NCBI GenBank assembly: GCA_904420085.1
Contig: CAJFUA010000021.1
Span: 1-64,000 of the forward strand
Length of the DNA: 64,000 bases
Source of the DNA: an uncultured Eubacterium sp.
Lineage (GTDB): Bacteria; Bacillota; Clostridia; Lachnospirales; Lachnospiraceae
Direction of reading: 5' to 3'
A program made the translations under genes and the position numbers. Below are positions 8,974-19,362 of the stretch, one piece after another (positions within the stretch are counted from its first letter, which is position 1; every line of letters starts with the position of its first letter). Below the pieces are notes generated by a model. It was given only the letters and a program-made list of their open reading frames with translations, made no database searches and had not been told where the DNA came from.

Positions 8974-9891
8974 TTATCTTAAAAAACCATTGACAATCTG
9001 CTCTTCCGCCTCTTCCTCAGTCAGCCCCAGTGTCTGCAGTTTGATTAACTGCTCTCCTGCAATCTTTCCGATGGCCGCCTCATGAATCAGGGAAGCCTCC
9101 AAATCATTGGCTGTGATTTCCGGAATGGCACTGATTTTTGCATTATCCATAATGATGGCGTCACACTCGGAATGTCCGCTGCATTTTGCATTGCCATTAA
9201 TCACGGAATAAAAAACCTGCTTAGAGTTGTCCTTTGCCACGGAGCGGGAAATTACATTGGCACTGGAACCGTCGCCATCCATATCCACATCAAAACGGGT
9301 TGTGGCAGTCTGATTTCCATGGGTCATCAGCCGTTCCGTGATGACAATTTTTGCATCTTTTTTCAATTTTCCTCTGGTCACTCTGTCCGTGGAATCCACA
9401 CCTTTAATCTGCACGGTCTCCATCTCCATAAATCCGCCTTCTTCAATATTTACCACAGTGGTAGGATTCATAACGTTTTCTCCGTTACCGTCGCCTTTTC
9501 CGTAATGTTTCTCCACATACTTCACTTTTGCATTTTTTCCGATATAAAACGTGTGAATACCGTCGTGCCGGGAACGCTTATCGCCACTGTTGTGGATTCC
9601 GCAGCCCGCCACAATCAGCACGTCCGCGCCTTCTCCTATGTAAAAATCATTATATACGCATTCTTCCAATCCTGTCTTACTGATAACAACCGGAATATGG
9701 ACACTCTCATTTTTCGTTCCCGGTTTTACGTAAATATCAATACCGTCTTTGTCATCCTTTGTGACAATATCTATATTTTCCGTGGTGTTCCGACTGTCCT
9801 TCTGACTGTTTGCCCTGATATTGTAAGCTCCGGCAGGAATCTCATGAAGACCTGTCAGCTGCTCAAATAATTCCATCTGTATTCTATCCAT
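8974..9891 (-). CDS. sufB: SufB/SufD-family Fe-S cluster assembly scaffold
   Basis: A 305-residue beta-helix scaffold protein. The C-terminal part has the SufBD pattern DLEASLIHEAAIGKI, with the conserved Glu/His region, then a helical end (LQTLGLTEEEAEEQIVNGFL). It is shorter than enteric SufB (about 495 residues) and is the only SufBD protein here, which matches reduced SufCB pairs of anaerobes. The partner ATPase SufC lies ten bases upstream, and GGAGG precedes the start. No SufS, SufU or second scaffold gene is in the window, so sulfur delivery must come from elsewhere. Confidence 0.88.
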   Translation of the reverse strand: MDRIQMELFEQLTGLHEIPAGAYNIRANSQKDSRNTTENIDIVTKDDKDGIDIYVKPGTKNESVHIPVVISKTGLEECVYNDFYIGEGADVLIVAGCGIHNSGDKRSRHDGIHTFYIGKNAKVKYVEKHYGKGDGNGENVMNPTTVVNIEEGGFMEMETVQIKGVDSTDRVTRGKLKKDAKIVITERLMTHGNQTATTRFDVDMDGDGSSANVISRSVAKDNSKQVFYSVINGNAKCSGHSECDAIIMDNAKISAIPEITANDLEASLIHEAAIGKIAGEQLIKLQTLGLTEEEAEEQIVNGFLR

Positions 9892-9901
9892 GGTTTCCTC
9901 C

Positions 9902-10630
9902 TTACGCCTTTAATTTTTCACACACACCATTGGTATTTGTTCCCAAAACCATAGGCATAATCTCTTCTTTACTGCCGTGGGCTTTGATTACGCCATCGGA
10001 AAGCAAAATAATCTCATCTGCGATATCCAATATTCTCTCCTGGTGAGATATAATCAAAATGGAGTTTTTGTTGTTTTTCTGCATCTTCTCAAATACTTTA
10101 ATCAGGCTGTTAAAGCTCCACAGATCAATTCCGGCCTCCGGTTCGTCAAAAACGGAAAGTTCTGTGCCTCTGGCAATAATTGTGGCAATCTCGATTCGCT
10201 TTAACTCACCGCCGGAAAGACTTCCGTCCACTTCACGGTTAATATAATCTCTGGCACAAAGTCCCACTTCCGATAAATACTCGCAGGCTTCGCTGATGGT
10301 CAGCTGCTTTCCTGACGCCATTCTGAGCAGATCAATGACCTTGATTCCCTTAAACCGTACCGGCTGTTGGAATGCAAAGCTGATTCCCAGTTTGGCTCTC
10401 TCTGAAATGGACATGTGAGTAATATCCGTACCGTTATAAATAATCTGTCCCGCCGTAGGAATAAAAATTCCCACAATCAGTTTTGCAAGGGTGGATTTAC
10501 CACTGCCGTTGGGACCGGTAATTGCCACAAATTTGCTTTCATCTATGTGTAGATTTACACCATTGATGATGTTTTTCGTCTGTCCGTTGTCATCTGTTAC
10601 ACTAAATTTAATGTCTCTTAATTCAAGCAT
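9902..10630 (-). CDS. sufC: Fe-S cluster assembly ATPase
   Basis: A 242-residue ABC-type ATPase that drives the SufB scaffold. It has Walker A GPNGSGKST (residues 39-47), the signature LSGGELKR, Walker B SVFDEPEAGID and the switch histidine in ILIISHQE. The start overlaps the ldcA stop by eight bases; AGGAG lies nine bases upstream. sufB follows after ten bases. Confidence 0.93.
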   Translation of the reverse strand: MLELRDIKFSVTDDNGQTKNIINGVNLHIDESKFVAITGPNGSGKSTLAKLIVGIFIPTAGQIIYNGTDITHMSISERAKLGISFAFQQPVRFKGIKVIDLLRMASGKQLTISEACEYLSEVGLCARDYINREVDGSLSGGELKRIEIATIIARGTELSVFDEPEAGIDLWSFNSLIKVFEKMQKNNKNSILIISHQERILDIADEIILLSDGVIKAHGSKEEIMPMVLGTNTNGVCEKLKA

Positions 10631-11633
10631 ATTCTAAAACTCCTTTTCCTCCTTCACTGGTTACCTTTGCCACCGCTCCTTCTATCAAGGAAAACTGTGG
10701 TCCTTTATGTCCTATATCCGCATCAAATATCACAGGTACATCCAAATCACCTAAAATAGACATGACAGCTTCTTTGTATGGCTGTTCTATCCACGTATTA
10801 TACATGAAAGGTCTTCCAAACACAAATCCTCTGGCATTTTTAAAATATCCACGCTGTTTCATCTGCCACAGATGGGTAATCAGCACCACATCTTCCATAT
10901 TAAAACTCTCCAAAGTCCAAATTATTCCATCATCTGCATATTTTCTGATAAACTGCTCCGTACCGTCGTATTTCGTTCCAAGAAGAAATACAATCACGTC
11001 CAGACACCCGCCTAAAATTCTACCGGATATTTCTATTTTATCCTCTCCTCTGGCATTTATCCACTGAACCTGCCCGTCGCTGTAATATCCCTCATATCCC
11101 GTCACATATTCATGCCGCTGAGACTCATAAAATGCATAAGACTCCAGCTTTTTCTTTGTTCCCTCCAAAACGCCCAAAGCATCTTCCACCGGCTTCTGCC
11201 ATGGCTTCATTCCAAAATCACCGATATGACATCCGTAAACTGCTGCCATATCACAGGTTGTCACAATGGGATAAACCAGTCCGGTGTTGTCGGAAAACCC
11301 CTGAAACCACTTTGGATTTGCCTTTAATTTTTCAAAGTCCACATCATCCAGCATCTCCATCAGGTAATCCCCACCGGCTGCCGAGATAATGCATGTGACA
11401 TCTTCATTGGACAATAAATCATTCAACTGCCTTGCTCTTGTCTTTCCGTCACTGCTGCATCCCCTCCAGTCTGCCTGATATAAATTGTCTGTACAAAGCA
11501 CATTATATCCCTTTTCTCTCAACTGTACTGTTGCATTTGCAACTCTTTTCTGTTTTAATTCATTAGTAATTCCACTGGATGTGGCTGTCACCCCTATGGT
11601 ATCGCCTTTTTGTATATACTTTGGAATAATCAT
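10623..11633 (-). CDS. S66-family LD-carboxypeptidase
   Basis: A 336-residue serine peptidase of the LdcA/MccF family, which removes the terminal D-amino acid from murein tetrapeptides or cleaves microcin-like adenylates. The unusual Ser-Glu-His triad is visible: Ser114 in GFSDNT, Glu242 in WTLESF and His309 in DIGHKGPQ. There is no signal peptide, which fits cytoplasmic murein recycling. It lies 38 bases after addA and overlaps sufC, so it is probably in the same transcript. Whether it recycles murein or gives peptide-antibiotic immunity cannot be told. Confidence 0.87.
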   Translation of the reverse strand: MIIPKYIQKGDTIGVTATSSGITNELKQKRVANATVQLREKGYNVLCTDNLYQADWRGCSSDGKTRARQLNDLLSNEDVTCIISAAGGDYLMEMLDDVDFEKLKANPKWFQGFSDNTGLVYPIVTTCDMAAVYGCHIGDFGMKPWQKPVEDALGVLEGTKKKLESYAFYESQRHEYVTGYEGYYSDGQVQWINARGEDKIEISGRILGGCLDVIVFLLGTKYDGTEQFIRKYADDGIIWTLESFNMEDVVLITHLWQMKQRGYFKNARGFVFGRPFMYNTWIEQPYKEAVMSILGDLDVPVIFDADIGHKGPQFSLIEGAVAKVTSEGGKGVLEYA

Positions 11634-11671
11634 TTCTGCCTCCTGTATTTGACTAAAAATTCAATGTTTTT

Positions 11672-14600
11672 CTATATCTTTATTTCATCTCCTAAATGTA
11701 CGGAATAGAGAATCATCTCCGACACCTCCATTCCCGTAATTTTTTCAAGAGCAAGTTTGTAACACTCTAACTGTTTTCCATACATTTCTTTTAATTTTTC
11801 TAACTGCTCTACTCTGTCTGTCTTATAATCCACGATAACATATTTGCCGTCTTCTATAAAGCAGACATCGATAATTCCCTGAATAATCATGGTCTCTTTG
11901 GATTCACAGTCCTTCTTTATTTCATTTGCCGGAACACCCAATAAAAATTTACGCTCCCTGAATAATTCTCCTCTCTCATATGCCGACTTCATTCTTAAAA
12001 AAACATCCGATGTGCAGAATTTTGCAATATCAGCGACAGCAATACAGTCCGCCTGTATTTTTGACAATTTTTTATCGGCTGCCATCTGTTCCAACATATG
12101 GGAAACTGTTTCCTCTCCATAATTTTCTTTCTCCATATCCAAAAGTTCAAAAACTCTGTGATAGGCAGTTCCCCGCTCTGCCCCTGCCAATGTTTCTTCT
12201 TTTGGAATTTCCTGCACAAATTTCGGCATAATGATTTCCGTATTTTTGCTTTTTTCAAATAAATCTTCCGCCTCTTCCTCTTCCATGCTTTCTTTTTTTA
12301 ATTCCGTCACACTGGCTTTTGCACATAAACTGATTTCTTCCATATGAGGATAGGTAAATTGAAAATTGGAAAGAATGGTCTCATAAATATCTTCAGGAAC
12401 TTCTACTTTATCCCACTGTTTCAGCATACTCTTTTTCAGTTCTTCCCGGACTGCCTGGTCTGCCTGTTCTATCTTTATTTCCTCTTCTTCTACCTGATTA
12501 CATTTTACAATGTTATTTTCCCGGTTAAAAATCAATGACATCCACTGAAATAACGAGGAGTGATTCATTAACTGGCTATAAGATAAAACTTCGCTTTTAT
12601 TACCGCTGATTAGCTCGCATTCTTTTTGATATTTCGCCATATTACTTACTTTTCCGGTAATATAAAGTTTTTCCTTCGCCCTGGTCAGAGCCACGTAAAG
12701 CAGTCTCAGATATTCTGCCCGATTTTCCCGGTTATTACTGTTTTTAATATATTTGCGAAACATAGGCGTCATGGACACTTTCATGTCCGGATATACTGCA
12801 TCCAAGCCGATTTGTCCGTCATCAGAAATATCCACTGCATCCTTATCTGACACAAAGGTGCTGTTTGTATCACACAGAAAAACCACCGGGAACTGAAGAC
12901 CTTTACTTTTATGAATGGTTGATATTCTGACAATATTGTCATTTTCATTGACTACTGATGCCTCTCCCTGATCTTTATCCAGTTCTTTGATTTTCTCGAT
13001 ATACCGGACAAAGTTGAACAGTCCCCGATAACTGGTCTTTTCATATTGAATGGCTTTTTCTTTTAAATTTTCAATGTTTAAAAATCTTCGTTTTCCATTA
13101 GTTAATGCAGAAATATAATATCCAAACCCGGTCTGCTCCAATATTTCATGAATCATTTCATATACCGAATGTGTATCATTAAATTTTCTGAAATATGTCA
13201 GCAGGTCAAGAAAATGTTTTACTTTTTCCACCAGTTTTAAATCTTGTCCATTGTCTGCATACCCTTTTACATTGTCATAAAAGGAAATATAACTGTTTTC
13301 TGATTTGATCATTGCCAGTTCGTTATCCTGAAAATGAAACATAGCGCCGGTCATCACACCCCCTAAGGGAATATCCTGTCTCGGATTATCAATAATGCGA
13401 AGCATATCCATAATGGTTCTGATTTCCAAAGACTCAAAATAACCACTCTTGGACTCGGCATATGCCGGTATTCCTGCATTTTCCAAGGCTTCCAGATAGA
13501 TATTTGCATTACTTTTAATTCCACGCATCAGTATGACAATATCTTTATACTGTACCGGACGCATGGTTTTGTCTTTGCCTTCCACCTTCAATCCCGTTTC
13601 CGGGTCTGTAATTTCCTTTATTTTGCCCGCCACAAAGGCTGCTTCCATCTCCTTTTTATCCGTACCTATTGCGATAAATTCAGTCCGGTTATCCTGATTT
13701 TTAGGAACTTCCTTATAGTCAGCACCCAAGGTCAGTCCGTTACCGTCCCTGTAATCAATCCCTCCCAATTCTTTTGACATAATATGATTGAATAAAAAAT
13801 TGACACTGTCTATTACTTCTTTTCTGCTTCTGAAATTCTGATCCAATATAATTTTACAGTCCGAAACTTCCGTGTTTTCCTCATAGGTATCAAACTTGTC
13901 CAGAAACAATTTGGGTTTGGCATTTCGAAAACGGTAAATGCTCTGTTTGACATCCCCTACCATAAACATATTGTTTACGCCAAAGCCATTGGCAACACTG
14001 GTTAAAACAGCCTCCTGCACAAAGTTGCTGTCCTGATATTCGTCAATCATAATTTCTTTGTAGGATTTTGCCATCTGCCTTGCCACTTCAGTAGGATGCG
14101 GATTTCCTTCCTCATCAATATCATTTAAAATATTCAGTGCCATATGGGCAATGTCGTCAAAATCCGCAATTTTCTTCTCCTGCTTTGCTTCCTCCAGCCG
14201 TTTCATCAGTTCCATTGTTAATTCGGACAACATATGCACGGATTCTGCACAGTTTTTTGCATTCCCATACATGTCCGCCACCGGTTCGGAGAAAAAAGTT
14301 TCCGACAGGTTCTTTATGGTATCTCTCACGGATGTAATACGTTCTTTGGCAGCCTGTCTGACTTCCGGCATTCCCTTTCTCTTTCTTGACATGACAGGCA
14401 GTGTGCACTGACTGATCACCTCATGTAACTGCCGATAATCCCTGCATTCCATCATCCTGTCAGCCACTGCCATAAATTCTTTGGCATTATCCGCCAGATC
14501 AGATACATCTGCGTCTCCTCCTGCAATTTCTACAGCATCACGCAATTTGTCCTTACATTCCAGCAGTTGTTGAAAGCACAACTGATACACTTCTTTATAA

Positions 14601-15226
14601 AACCCGCTGTGAAACATTTCTTCATCGTTTTGAAAATCATAACTGCGCTGTAAATTTTTTACCCACTGCAAAGGCGCCACTTCACTTTTTGCCTTTTTAT
14701 AAATACAGTCTGTCATTTTTAAAATGTTGTCATAGACTTTTCCACCGGAATATTTTTTTGCCAGATTGGTAAAGGATTCTGAATCTTCCAGATAATACTC
14801 TTCCAGCAATTCCTCCAAAATATCATTTTTCAGCAGGTCAATTTCTGTCTCATCCGCCAGACGGTATCCCGGATCTAAATCAATCTTATCAAAGTTTTCT
14901 TTCACAACTTTTGCACAGAAACTGTCAATAGTAGTAATCGTTGCATGATTTAACAATGCCAACTGAGTTGCAATGTAATCTCCCGGTGTCTCTTCCATTA
15001 TTTCTTCCAGTCTGTCTCTTAAACGCTCTTTCATTTCAGATGCCGCTGCCCTCGTAAACGTAACAACCAGCAGTTCATCCACATGAACCCCCAGCGATTC
15101 ATCTGTAATCATCTGAATGATCCGCTCCACTAACACGGCAGTTTTTCCTGAACCTGCCGCTGCTGAAACCAGAATATTTCTATCTCTTGTATGAATCACT
15201 TTTAACTGTTTATCCGTCCACTTCAT
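11672..15226 (-). CDS. addA: ATP-dependent helicase/nuclease subunit A
   Basis: An 1184-residue UvrD-type helicase with a C-terminal nuclease, the motor subunit of the AddAB double-strand-break resection complex. Visible motifs are Q-motif and Walker A (AAAGSGKT, residues 22-29), IDEYQDSN (motif II), GDVKQSIYRFR (motif III), ISTIHKSKGLQFPVV (motif V), LLYVALTRAKEKLYI (motif VI), and a RecB-type nuclease core with IIDVCF and VDYKTD. Its start overlaps the addB stop by 17 bases and has AGGAG eight bases upstream. The length matches Bacillus AddA. Confidence 0.97.
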   Translation of the reverse strand: MKWTDKQLKVIHTRDRNILVSAAAGSGKTAVLVERIIQMITDESLGVHVDELLVVTFTRAAASEMKERLRDRLEEIMEETPGDYIATQLALLNHATITTIDSFCAKVVKENFDKIDLDPGYRLADETEIDLLKNDILEELLEEYYLEDSESFTNLAKKYSGGKVYDNILKMTDCIYKKAKSEVAPLQWVKNLQRSYDFQNDEEMFHSGFYKEVYQLCFQQLLECKDKLRDAVEIAGGDADVSDLADNAKEFMAVADRMMECRDYRQLHEVISQCTLPVMSRKRKGMPEVRQAAKERITSVRDTIKNLSETFFSEPVADMYGNAKNCAESVHMLSELTMELMKRLEEAKQEKKIADFDDIAHMALNILNDIDEEGNPHPTEVARQMAKSYKEIMIDEYQDSNFVQEAVLTSVANGFGVNNMFMVGDVKQSIYRFRNAKPKLFLDKFDTYEENTEVSDCKIILDQNFRSRKEVIDSVNFLFNHIMSKELGGIDYRDGNGLTLGADYKEVPKNQDNRTEFIAIGTDKKEMEAAFVAGKIKEITDPETGLKVEGKDKTMRPVQYKDIVILMRGIKSNANIYLEALENAGIPAYAESKSGYFESLEIRTIMDMLRIIDNPRQDIPLGGVMTGAMFHFQDNELAMIKSENSYISFYDNVKGYADNGQDLKLVEKVKHFLDLLTYFRKFNDTHSVYEMIHEILEQTGFGYYISALTNGKRRFLNIENLKEKAIQYEKTSYRGLFNFVRYIEKIKELDKDQGEASVVNENDNIVRISTIHKSKGLQFPVVFLCDTNSTFVSDKDAVDISDDGQIGLDAVYPDMKVSMTPMFRKYIKNSNNRENRAEYLRLLYVALTRAKEKLYITGKVSNMAKYQKECELISGNKSEVLSYSQLMNHSSLFQWMSLIFNRENNIVKCNQVEEEEIKIEQADQAVREELKKSMLKQWDKVEVPEDIYETILSNFQFTYPHMEEISLCAKASVTELKKESMEEEEAEDLFEKSKNTEIIMPKFVQEIPKEETLAGAERGTAYHRVFELLDMEKENYGEETVSHMLEQMAADKKLSKIQADCIAVADIAKFCTSDVFLRMKSAYERGELFRERKFLLGVPANEIKKDCESKETMIIQGIIDVCFIEDGKYVIVDYKTDRVEQLEKLKEMYGKQLECYKLALEKITGMEVSEMILYSVHLGDEIKI

Positions 15227-18200
15227 TCTGCTTCTCCTGTAATAACTCCCCTATATTTTGATAGGTTACTTTTTCTAAGTCCCGGTACCTGTCTCCCAGT
15301 GACTTGTCAAACTTGCAGATTCCTTTATAAGCACAGTAAGTGCAGGCTCCTTCCACCGGATTTAAACGGATGTTTCCATGATATAACTGTTCCTTCATTG
15401 TGTCTGCTTTCTCCGAGACGTATCGAATCAGTTCCATATATGTTTCCAAATCCAATGCATGACTGTTGGCGTCCGGCGTGCCGTCCTGTTTTTTCTTTAG
15501 TTTCACAATCTGAGACCCTTTTCCCTCTGAAAGTGCTTTGTCCACCGCAGTGACAACCTGCTCCTGTGTGTTGATGATACCGGACATTTGAAATTTTGAA
15601 AGTTGTTCTTCGAAAACAATCTTCTTGCACACTTCTTCATCGGTTCTCTTATCCTCCGGATGAAGGGCTTTATATTCTTTTACCATATTGGTAATATTTT
15701 GTATCTGCACATAAGGGTCCTGAATATGAAAATACAGCCCTGCTGCCGGAAGTACTTCCTTGCTGCTTTTTTTCTTTTCAAAATTGATGGCGTCATTTAA
15801 ATAGACAAGCAACTGCATCTGGATGCCGTGATATGCCTTAGTAATATCAAAGGTCACATTCCCTGATTTATAATCAATAACCTTCACATATAATTTGTCG
15901 TCAGTCTCGTAAGTGTCAATGCGATCCACGATACCATGTTCCAATGGTATTTCGTATTCTGCCGGCTGAAACTTTCCTGATTGAATATGATTTACCAATA
16001 CCTTGGCAGTTTTGGCTGCAATTTCCCTGACCTGCCCTGTAATAAATGAGTTTCTTGCAGACCCTTCTAATGCCTCATTTTCATAACTTTCCAAAACTTT
16101 GTCCACAGCCACGGAAATCATCTCCTGATTTTTTTCATCAGTCAGTTTTCGCCAGTCGGTCTTTTCTTCCTCCGCAATCTGAAAAAATTTCTGGATGGAC
16201 TGATGATACAGATTTCCAATATCGTAGGCTGCTATGGAAAATGTCTCTCTCTCTTTCAATTTCAAACCGGAAGACAAAAACTGGGAATATGCACATTTGG
16301 CATACCCTTCCAGTCTTGTGATACCTACGTTTCCCGGAAGTCCGTAAAGCCGTCTTGCAAATTCATCTAACAGTCTCTCTTTTTGGTTGTTATAAAATCC
16401 TGCTTCCACAATCAGATCCATCATTTTTTTTGTGTCGGCATTGGAGCGCAGAATATTACTTAGATAAATAAAAAGTTCATTCTCTCTCTCCCTGTTGTTT
16501 CTGAATGTATTCATATTTTCTGCAATATATTGCAGTGCCACCCTCCTGTTTGTAATATGCTCAGGAGATGTTTCCATCTGTTCCATATGTTCTTCTTTGA
16601 CTTTCGGGAACATATTTAACAAAGTTCCAATAATATAGGACTTTCTAAGTGCCGCACCATCAGTTCCCGTCTGACTGAAGCAGAGAATCATCTGCTCTAA
16701 AGGTTTGGCAAACAGTGAATATAAATAAATTCTCTGTCTGAAAATATTATCTCTTGTAGTTGGGGCTAACTGAAAATTCCTGACAGTTAGCAAATCCCGC
16801 TCACTGTCCGTAATCATACCTCCGCCCGTACCGGTATTTGGCACAATGCCATCATTCATCCCCACAAAAAACAATACCTTTTTTGTATCTTTCAGACGGG
16901 TTCTCTCAATATTTCCCACCATTACCGTATCGATCCCCGGCGGAATAATTCCAATCTTAACCTGTGCAAATCCCGCCTGAAGAATATCCATATACTCTCT
17001 GACGGAAACGATTTCATCTCCCATCAGCGAAACCAACCGGTCAAAAACATTCATCACTGCCTGTGCTATCTGACTGTACTCCTTTTCCTGTTCTGTAAGG
17101 CTTTCTGCTTTAAAATAAGAAATATCTCTTTGAATTTTTTCCTGCATCTGATGTTTTACCGTAAACTGATACAAGGCCTCTGTCTTCTCAAGCACTGTTG
17201 ATTTTTTGTTTACAAACACTTCTCTGAGTTCGTAAAAACCCTCTGTCAGCTCTTTTCTTATATTGTTTACGATTGCCAGATGATCTTCTTCTGCCCTCTG
17301 TCCGTCATTTTGTAAAGAATCCACCTGTTCCATAAATCTGTATACACGCTGCCATTCTCTTGTGTAACTCTTATAGCCTCTTCTGTTGGATTTTAAAATA
17401 TAATTTTCAAAAATATCGCAGGCTTCCTCTTCCAAATCCATAAAATGAAGACGAAGGAACCGCATGACTGACTGATGGGAAAAATCTTTTTCGATAACAT
17501 CCAAAGCCGCCAGTATTCCATCTACGTATTTATTAGATAAAATATCCTCTTTGTGGTCAATAAAACATGGAATATCATATTTGGCAAAAGCCTGACGGAT
17601 ATATTGGTGGTAGCCCTCCATATCTCCCGCAATCACCGCAAAATCATGAAACCGGTATTTTTTGTTTTTCACCATTCCGGATATCTCACCTGCCACATAC
17701 TCAGCCTCCGACTTTGGGTTACTGAGCGCACAGACCTTTACCGCCTCTGTTTCTTTCGGATATTTTTCCTGATTTCTGAAAATATGGGATTCCACAAAGG
17801 ATAACGCTTCATGAATGTTTCCAAGCCTTGACTTCTTTGCCTGTTCTTTGTCAATTTTAAGGTCAATGACCTTATCCGGCAAAATTTCCACACTATTTCT
17901 GATTGCCAGTTCTCTCGTCTTTATAATCGTTTCTTTACTTAATGCAAACAGTTCAAAAGGATTTACCCCCTGAAACCCGGCTTCGTACTCCGGCAGTGTT
18001 ACAGACATGACAACCATGGGACTGTATCGCATAATCTGCTCCAGCACCTGATACTGTACCGGTGTAAATCCGGTGAAACTGTCAAAATAAAAGTATGTGT
18101 TTTTTATCAAATCAGACTTAGGAATATATTGGCACAAAAGAGGAAGAAGTTCTTCATTAATTACTGCTTTATCCTGAATATAATTATAAAATGCATCATA

Positions 18201-18686
18201 AATAATGGAAATATCTTCCAATTTCATTTGTAATGACGGGGAGTCCTCTGTTTCTTCACACATTCTATGCAGCTCTTCTTTTCCGATATTGTACTGCTTA
18301 AATTCTGAAATCACGGATTTTACTTTCTCTGTAAATCCCATCATGGAAGTCTTACTTTTATATACTTTCAGGTTTTCTTTGCACTCTTCTAAAACCTTAC
18401 GGATAACCAAAGTTTTCCCCAAATCATCCATAATGTTTAAGTCCGTAATGCCCTGCTCCTCAAAAATTTCATAGGCAAGTCTTATAAGACTTGTCACTTC
18501 AATATTAAAACATCCTCCTCTTGGATGCAGGGTCAATATTTCTTTTTGTGTCTCCATGGAATACTGTTCCGGAACCACCGCCACAAACTTTTTCTGCGGC
18601 ATTTTTTGTGACTTATCAATCATATCTTTGATAAGTGTATTTGTTTTCCCCACACCGGCTCTTCCTAAAATAAATTGTAATGCCAT
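15210..18686 (-). CDS. addB: ATP-dependent nuclease subunit B
   Basis: An 1158-residue partner of AddA. The N-terminus has a Walker A site (GRAGVGKT, residues 8-15); the C-terminal nuclease has VIDYKSG, and a cysteine set (a cysteine in YAKCAYSQF, then CTYCAYKGIC) matches the AddB iron-sulfur cluster that holds the nuclease domain together. ATG 18686 was chosen for GGAGG five bases upstream; the ORF can be read to 18743 without support. A sigma-A-type promoter lies just upstream and addA follows with overlap. Confidence 0.96.
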   Translation of the reverse strand: MALQFILGRAGVGKTNTLIKDMIDKSQKMPQKKFVAVVPEQYSMETQKEILTLHPRGGCFNIEVTSLIRLAYEIFEEQGITDLNIMDDLGKTLVIRKVLEECKENLKVYKSKTSMMGFTEKVKSVISEFKQYNIGKEELHRMCEETEDSPSLQMKLEDISIIYDAFYNYIQDKAVINEELLPLLCQYIPKSDLIKNTYFYFDSFTGFTPVQYQVLEQIMRYSPMVVMSVTLPEYEAGFQGVNPFELFALSKETIIKTRELAIRNSVEILPDKVIDLKIDKEQAKKSRLGNIHEALSFVESHIFRNQEKYPKETEAVKVCALSNPKSEAEYVAGEISGMVKNKKYRFHDFAVIAGDMEGYHQYIRQAFAKYDIPCFIDHKEDILSNKYVDGILAALDVIEKDFSHQSVMRFLRLHFMDLEEEACDIFENYILKSNRRGYKSYTREWQRVYRFMEQVDSLQNDGQRAEEDHLAIVNNIRKELTEGFYELREVFVNKKSTVLEKTEALYQFTVKHQMQEKIQRDISYFKAESLTEQEKEYSQIAQAVMNVFDRLVSLMGDEIVSVREYMDILQAGFAQVKIGIIPPGIDTVMVGNIERTRLKDTKKVLFFVGMNDGIVPNTGTGGGMITDSERDLLTVRNFQLAPTTRDNIFRQRIYLYSLFAKPLEQMILCFSQTGTDGAALRKSYIIGTLLNMFPKVKEEHMEQMETSPEHITNRRVALQYIAENMNTFRNNRERENELFIYLSNILRSNADTKKMMDLIVEAGFYNNQKERLLDEFARRLYGLPGNVGITRLEGYAKCAYSQFLSSGLKLKERETFSIAAYDIGNLYHQSIQKFFQIAEEEKTDWRKLTDEKNQEMISVAVDKVLESYENEALEGSARNSFITGQVREIAAKTAKVLVNHIQSGKFQPAEYEIPLEHGIVDRIDTYETDDKLYVKVIDYKSGNVTFDITKAYHGIQMQLLVYLNDAINFEKKKSSKEVLPAAGLYFHIQDPYVQIQNITNMVKEYKALHPEDKRTDEEVCKKIVFEEQLSKFQMSGIINTQEQVVTAVDKALSEGKGSQIVKLKKKQDGTPDANSHALDLETYMELIRYVSEKADTMKEQLYHGNIRLNPVEGACTYCAYKGICKFDKSLGDRYRDLEKVTYQNIGELLQEKQNEVDG

Positions 18687-18710
18687 ATATTCCTCCAAAA
18701 TTCTATTACA

Positions 18711-18740
18711 ATTATAGTTGATTTCAGGGGCAGATTTCAA
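18711..18740 (-). promoter_or_regulatory. Sigma-A-type promoter for addB-addA
   Basis: TTGAAA, 18 bases, TATAAT on the minus strand, about 25 bases before the addB start. Confidence 0.6.
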
Positions 18741-18848
18741 CAATATTTTCTGGCTTATTTAAGCATTATTTTCTGATTCATTTAAGCATACTTTACAGAT
18801 TTTTATAATAGATTAAAATATAGAAAATTTATTCAATAAGGAGTCAAT

Positions 18849-19313
18849 ATGGGAAAAAGTCCAAAATTTATGGTATTTCATTTAAGGGAGCTTATATACA
18901 CCGTCGTATTTGTACTCCTTGGTATTGTACTGATAATTTCTTTAATATTTATGTTTTTAGGTAAAAACCAAGGAAAAAAAGAAGACGAAACTACATCCGG
19001 CAAGTTTGAAGCCGGTGTTTATACTTCAAATGTAACATTAAATGGCAATCCTATGGAAATATCCGTCACTTTAGACAACAATCACATCAACGCCATCACA
19101 GTGGACAATGTCAATGACACCATTGCTACCATGTACCCTCTTGTGGAACCTGCATTTGAAGATATTGCGAAACAAATTGTAGACACACAGTCTGTGGAAA
19201 ATATTAAATTTTCAGAAGACAGCCAATATACATATTCCATGCTGTATGATGCAATTGTTGAAACCATCAATAAAGGTGTAAAAGGAAGTGAAATCGGCAA
19301 AAAAACGGACTGA
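18849..19313 (+). CDS. Membrane-anchored FMN-binding-domain-like protein
   Basis: A 154-residue protein, one of only two plus-strand genes here. Residues 16-38 form a single membrane helix. The outside part (about 53-150) resembles the FMN_bind fold: GVYTSNVTLNGNPMEISVTLDNNHINAITV, then an extended helix-loop ending YSMLYDAIVETINKG. The usual S-G-A-T flavinylation or binding motif is replaced by SEDSQYTYS, so flavin binding is doubtful. AAGGAG lies seven bases before the start and a strong terminator follows. It is divergent from addB. Confidence 0.6.
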   Translation: MGKSPKFMVFHLRELIYTVVFVLLGIVLIISLIFMFLGKNQGKKEDETTSGKFEAGVYTSNVTLNGNPMEISVTLDNNHINAITVDNVNDTIATMYPLVEPAFEDIAKQIVDTQSVENIKFSEDSQYTYSMLYDAIVETINKGVKGSEIGKKTD

Positions 19314-19317
19314 TGCC

Positions 19318-19362
19318 AAAGAGAAGGTACCACCCTTTCGGCAGTACCTTCTCTTTGTTTTT
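19318..19362 (+). terminator. Strong intrinsic terminator
   Basis: A perfect 13-base stem (AAAGAGAAGGTAC with its complement), a 13-base loop and a T-rich tail follow the plus-strand gene. It sits between convergent genes and may also stop minus-strand transcription of nadE. Confidence 0.85.
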
